A stretch of 6,668 bases of DNA. It comes from Bacteroides ovatus (lineage in GTDB: Bacteria > Bacteroidota > Bacteroidia > Bacteroidales > Bacteroidaceae). Shown piece by piece: positions 5,462 to 6,668 of this stretch (positions are counted from its first letter, which is position 1; each line of letters begins with the position of its first letter). The notes under the pieces were generated by a model that was given only the letters and a program-made list of their open reading frames with translations, made no database searches and was not told where the DNA came from. The stretch spans positions 1-6,668 of the forward strand of contig JAUUNK010000268.1 in NCBI GenBank assembly GCA_030844565.1, in the 5' to 3' direction. Position numbers and translations under genes: made by a program.

Positions 5462-6668
5462 CTAATAAATATTTGCCATACTAACCAAAGGCTCATACAA
5501 TTTTTCAATATCTCCCGAATCCATCTCTATCTGCACTTGATCGCCGGGAACCAATGTCTGCCCCGTCGGCGCCCAGTCTTTACGGTCGCGATGAATGTTG
5601 ATGATGATACAGCGCTCCGGTAACCGGAGTTCATCGACAGATTTACCATCCAGATAAGAACCGCTCATCACTTCTACGGATAACGTATAACGTTTCTCCT
5701 CATGAAAGTCGGGAGCATGAATCATATCTCCGTAGAGAATCACATTGAAAGGCTTAATTTGCAACATTTCCGTGAAATAGTAAGTCAGTCCGCCTACTAC
5801 GATAGAAGGGTAGAAAACTTCGAGATGCCCGGTAATCTCCGTAATCAGTACAATCGCAGTCAAGGGAGTACGCACCACAGCTACCAGAAAAGCTGACATG
5901 CAAATCAACATCACATAGCTGATGTTTTCATAAGCGATGAGTCCCTCACGAACAAGTACCAAAGCAATGATTTGTCCGATAAGACCTCCTGTCACCAGCG
6001 TGGGAATGAAATTTCCTCCGGGCAATCCCGAAGAAAAAGAAAAGACACTGAATACAAAATGGAGCAACATCATACCCACAATCCAGAAGATTTGCATATC
6101 CGGATGGCTCGCCTGCATAAGAAGAAACTGCTCTCCTCCTCCCGTAAGATTCACTTCTCCCAAGGAAACCAGAAAAGCGACGAACAGCAGATAGAGCATC
6201 TTCACATATACGGGATGCTTGATGGCAGGATAGATTCGCTTAAAGAAAAGAGTAGTGATGGAAAACAGCTTGCCCGATACGGAAATCACGGCTGCCAAGA
6301 GAAGGAACAACTTCACTTGTGACCAAAATTCCAGCGCCGGAGCAAGTGCACCAATGTGATAATAGGGGTTCATCGGAAAAATCCAACTGGCTACTCCGCC
6401 TGCCACTACCCCTGCCAACAAAGTGGTGATAGCTGTTTTAGGAGCGTCGAACCGTTCTATAGACTCGATGACCAGCAAAGAAGAAGCCAAAGGAGCGGCA
6501 AAAGCAGCAGCCAGTCCTGCTCCTGCCCCTGCCGCCAACAATTGTTTCCTCTCTCCGGATAAAACCCTCCCCCATTTGGCTATAAGGCAACCGACATACG
6601 AACCGATTTGTACAGACGGACCTTCACGTCCCAAGGACAATCCGGTGCTCAATGCCAATATTCCTCCG
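5462..6668 (-). CDS. CLC-family chloride channel/transporter with C-terminal RCK_C domain (5' end outside window)
   Basis: The frame is open across the right edge; the visible C-terminal 401 residues begin GGILALSTGL, the middle of a CLC protein. Visible landmarks (counted from the TTG codon at 6658) are GREGPSVQIG with the external gating glutamate at residue 12, the second anion-site motif SSGLPGGNFIP (209-219), and several membrane helices up to about 300. A soluble RCK_C/TrkA_C-like domain follows (about 324-395, with SYLDGKSVDELRLPERCI and LVPGDQVQIE). Such proteins move chloride or a similar anion across the inner membrane, as channels or proton-coupled exchangers. Two usual transporter residues differ: the position of the internal proton glutamate is Ser66 (VIESIERF) and that of the central tyrosine is probably Asn305 (KPFNVIL). 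The TTG at 6658 is not a start: the reading frame simply continues upstream. The N-terminal 60-110 residues or so are missing from view. Confidence 0.93.
   Translation of the reverse strand, partial: GGILALSTGLSLGREGPSVQIGSYVGCLIAKWGRVLSGERKQLLAAGAGAGLAAAFAAPLASSLLVIESIERFDAPKTAITTLLAGVVAGGVASWIFPMNPYYHIGALAPALEFWSQVKLFLLLAAVISVSGKLFSITTLFFKRIYPAIKHPVYVKMLYLLFVAFLVSLGEVNLTGGGEQFLLMQASHPDMQIFWIVGMMLLHFVFSVFSFSSGLPGGNFIPTLVTGGLIGQIIALVLVREGLIAYENISYVMLICMSAFLVAVVRTPLTAIVLITEITGHLEVFYPSIVVGGLTYYFTEMLQIKPFNVILYGDMIHAPDFHEEKRYTLSVEVMSGSYLDGKSVDELRLPERCIIINIHRDRKDWAPTGQTLVPGDQVQIEMDSGDIEKLYEPLVSMANIY

Noticed and set aside
6656..6658. TTG as the start codon of the CLC gene
   Set aside because: The frame continues upstream to the window edge (GGI before it) and the position corresponds to the middle of a CLC protein, just before GREGP.

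Overview
The window reads as a chromosomal segment from a Bacteroides-like member of the Bacteroidota. Three things point there. Several genes are preceded by the Bacteroidetes sigma-factor promoter pattern (TTTG, about 17-20 bp, TAnnTTTG) rather than -35/-10 boxes. Most starts lack a clear Shine-Dalgarno sequence. The proteins (CysQ, an SLC13 permease with an RCK_C domain, a CysC start, a SPOR lipoprotein, a CLC protein with a C-terminal RCK_C domain) look like Bacteroides core-genome families. The species cannot be told from the sequence alone, and there is no tRNA, rRNA, insertion sequence or phage gene.

Layout. Positions 1-2621 are a minus-strand transcription unit: promoter (2593-2621), structured 5' leader (2535-2581), cysQ (1683-2516), an SLC13-family anion permease (118-1671) and the first 32 codons of cysC (1-96), which runs off the left edge. 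Gaps between genes are only 11 and 21 bp. Next come a good intrinsic terminator (2698-2731), a SPOR-domain lipoprotein gene (2780-3280) with its own promoter, and a YdfG-like short-chain dehydrogenase (3399-4169) with its own promoter, all on the minus strand. The 428-bp region 4170-4597 separates this block from the plus-strand gene nfo (endonuclease IV, 4598-5443). It contains an array of six imperfect palindromes spaced 22-23 bp apart. nfo converges, 18 bp apart, on a minus-strand CLC chloride channel/transporter gene with an RCK_C tail (5462 to beyond 6668).

How the genes work together. The left operon is a sulfate-activation module: the permease probably imports sulfate or a related anion, CysC makes PAPS from APS, and CysQ removes the 3'-phosphoadenosine 5'-phosphate (PAP) left after sulfonyl transfer. 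In Bacteroides such genes adjoin cysD/cysN and sulfotransferase genes used to sulfonate lipids and steroids; that continuation would lie left of the window and is inferred, not seen. The other genes look like independent housekeeping units: cell-envelope SPOR protein, 3-hydroxy acid/semialdehyde reductase, base-excision repair and anion transport.

Most of the window is ordinary. The items that merit a second look are the 22-bp palindrome array, the two-hairpin leader of cysQ, and the CLC protein, which keeps the external gating glutamate but appears to lack the internal proton glutamate and the central tyrosine.
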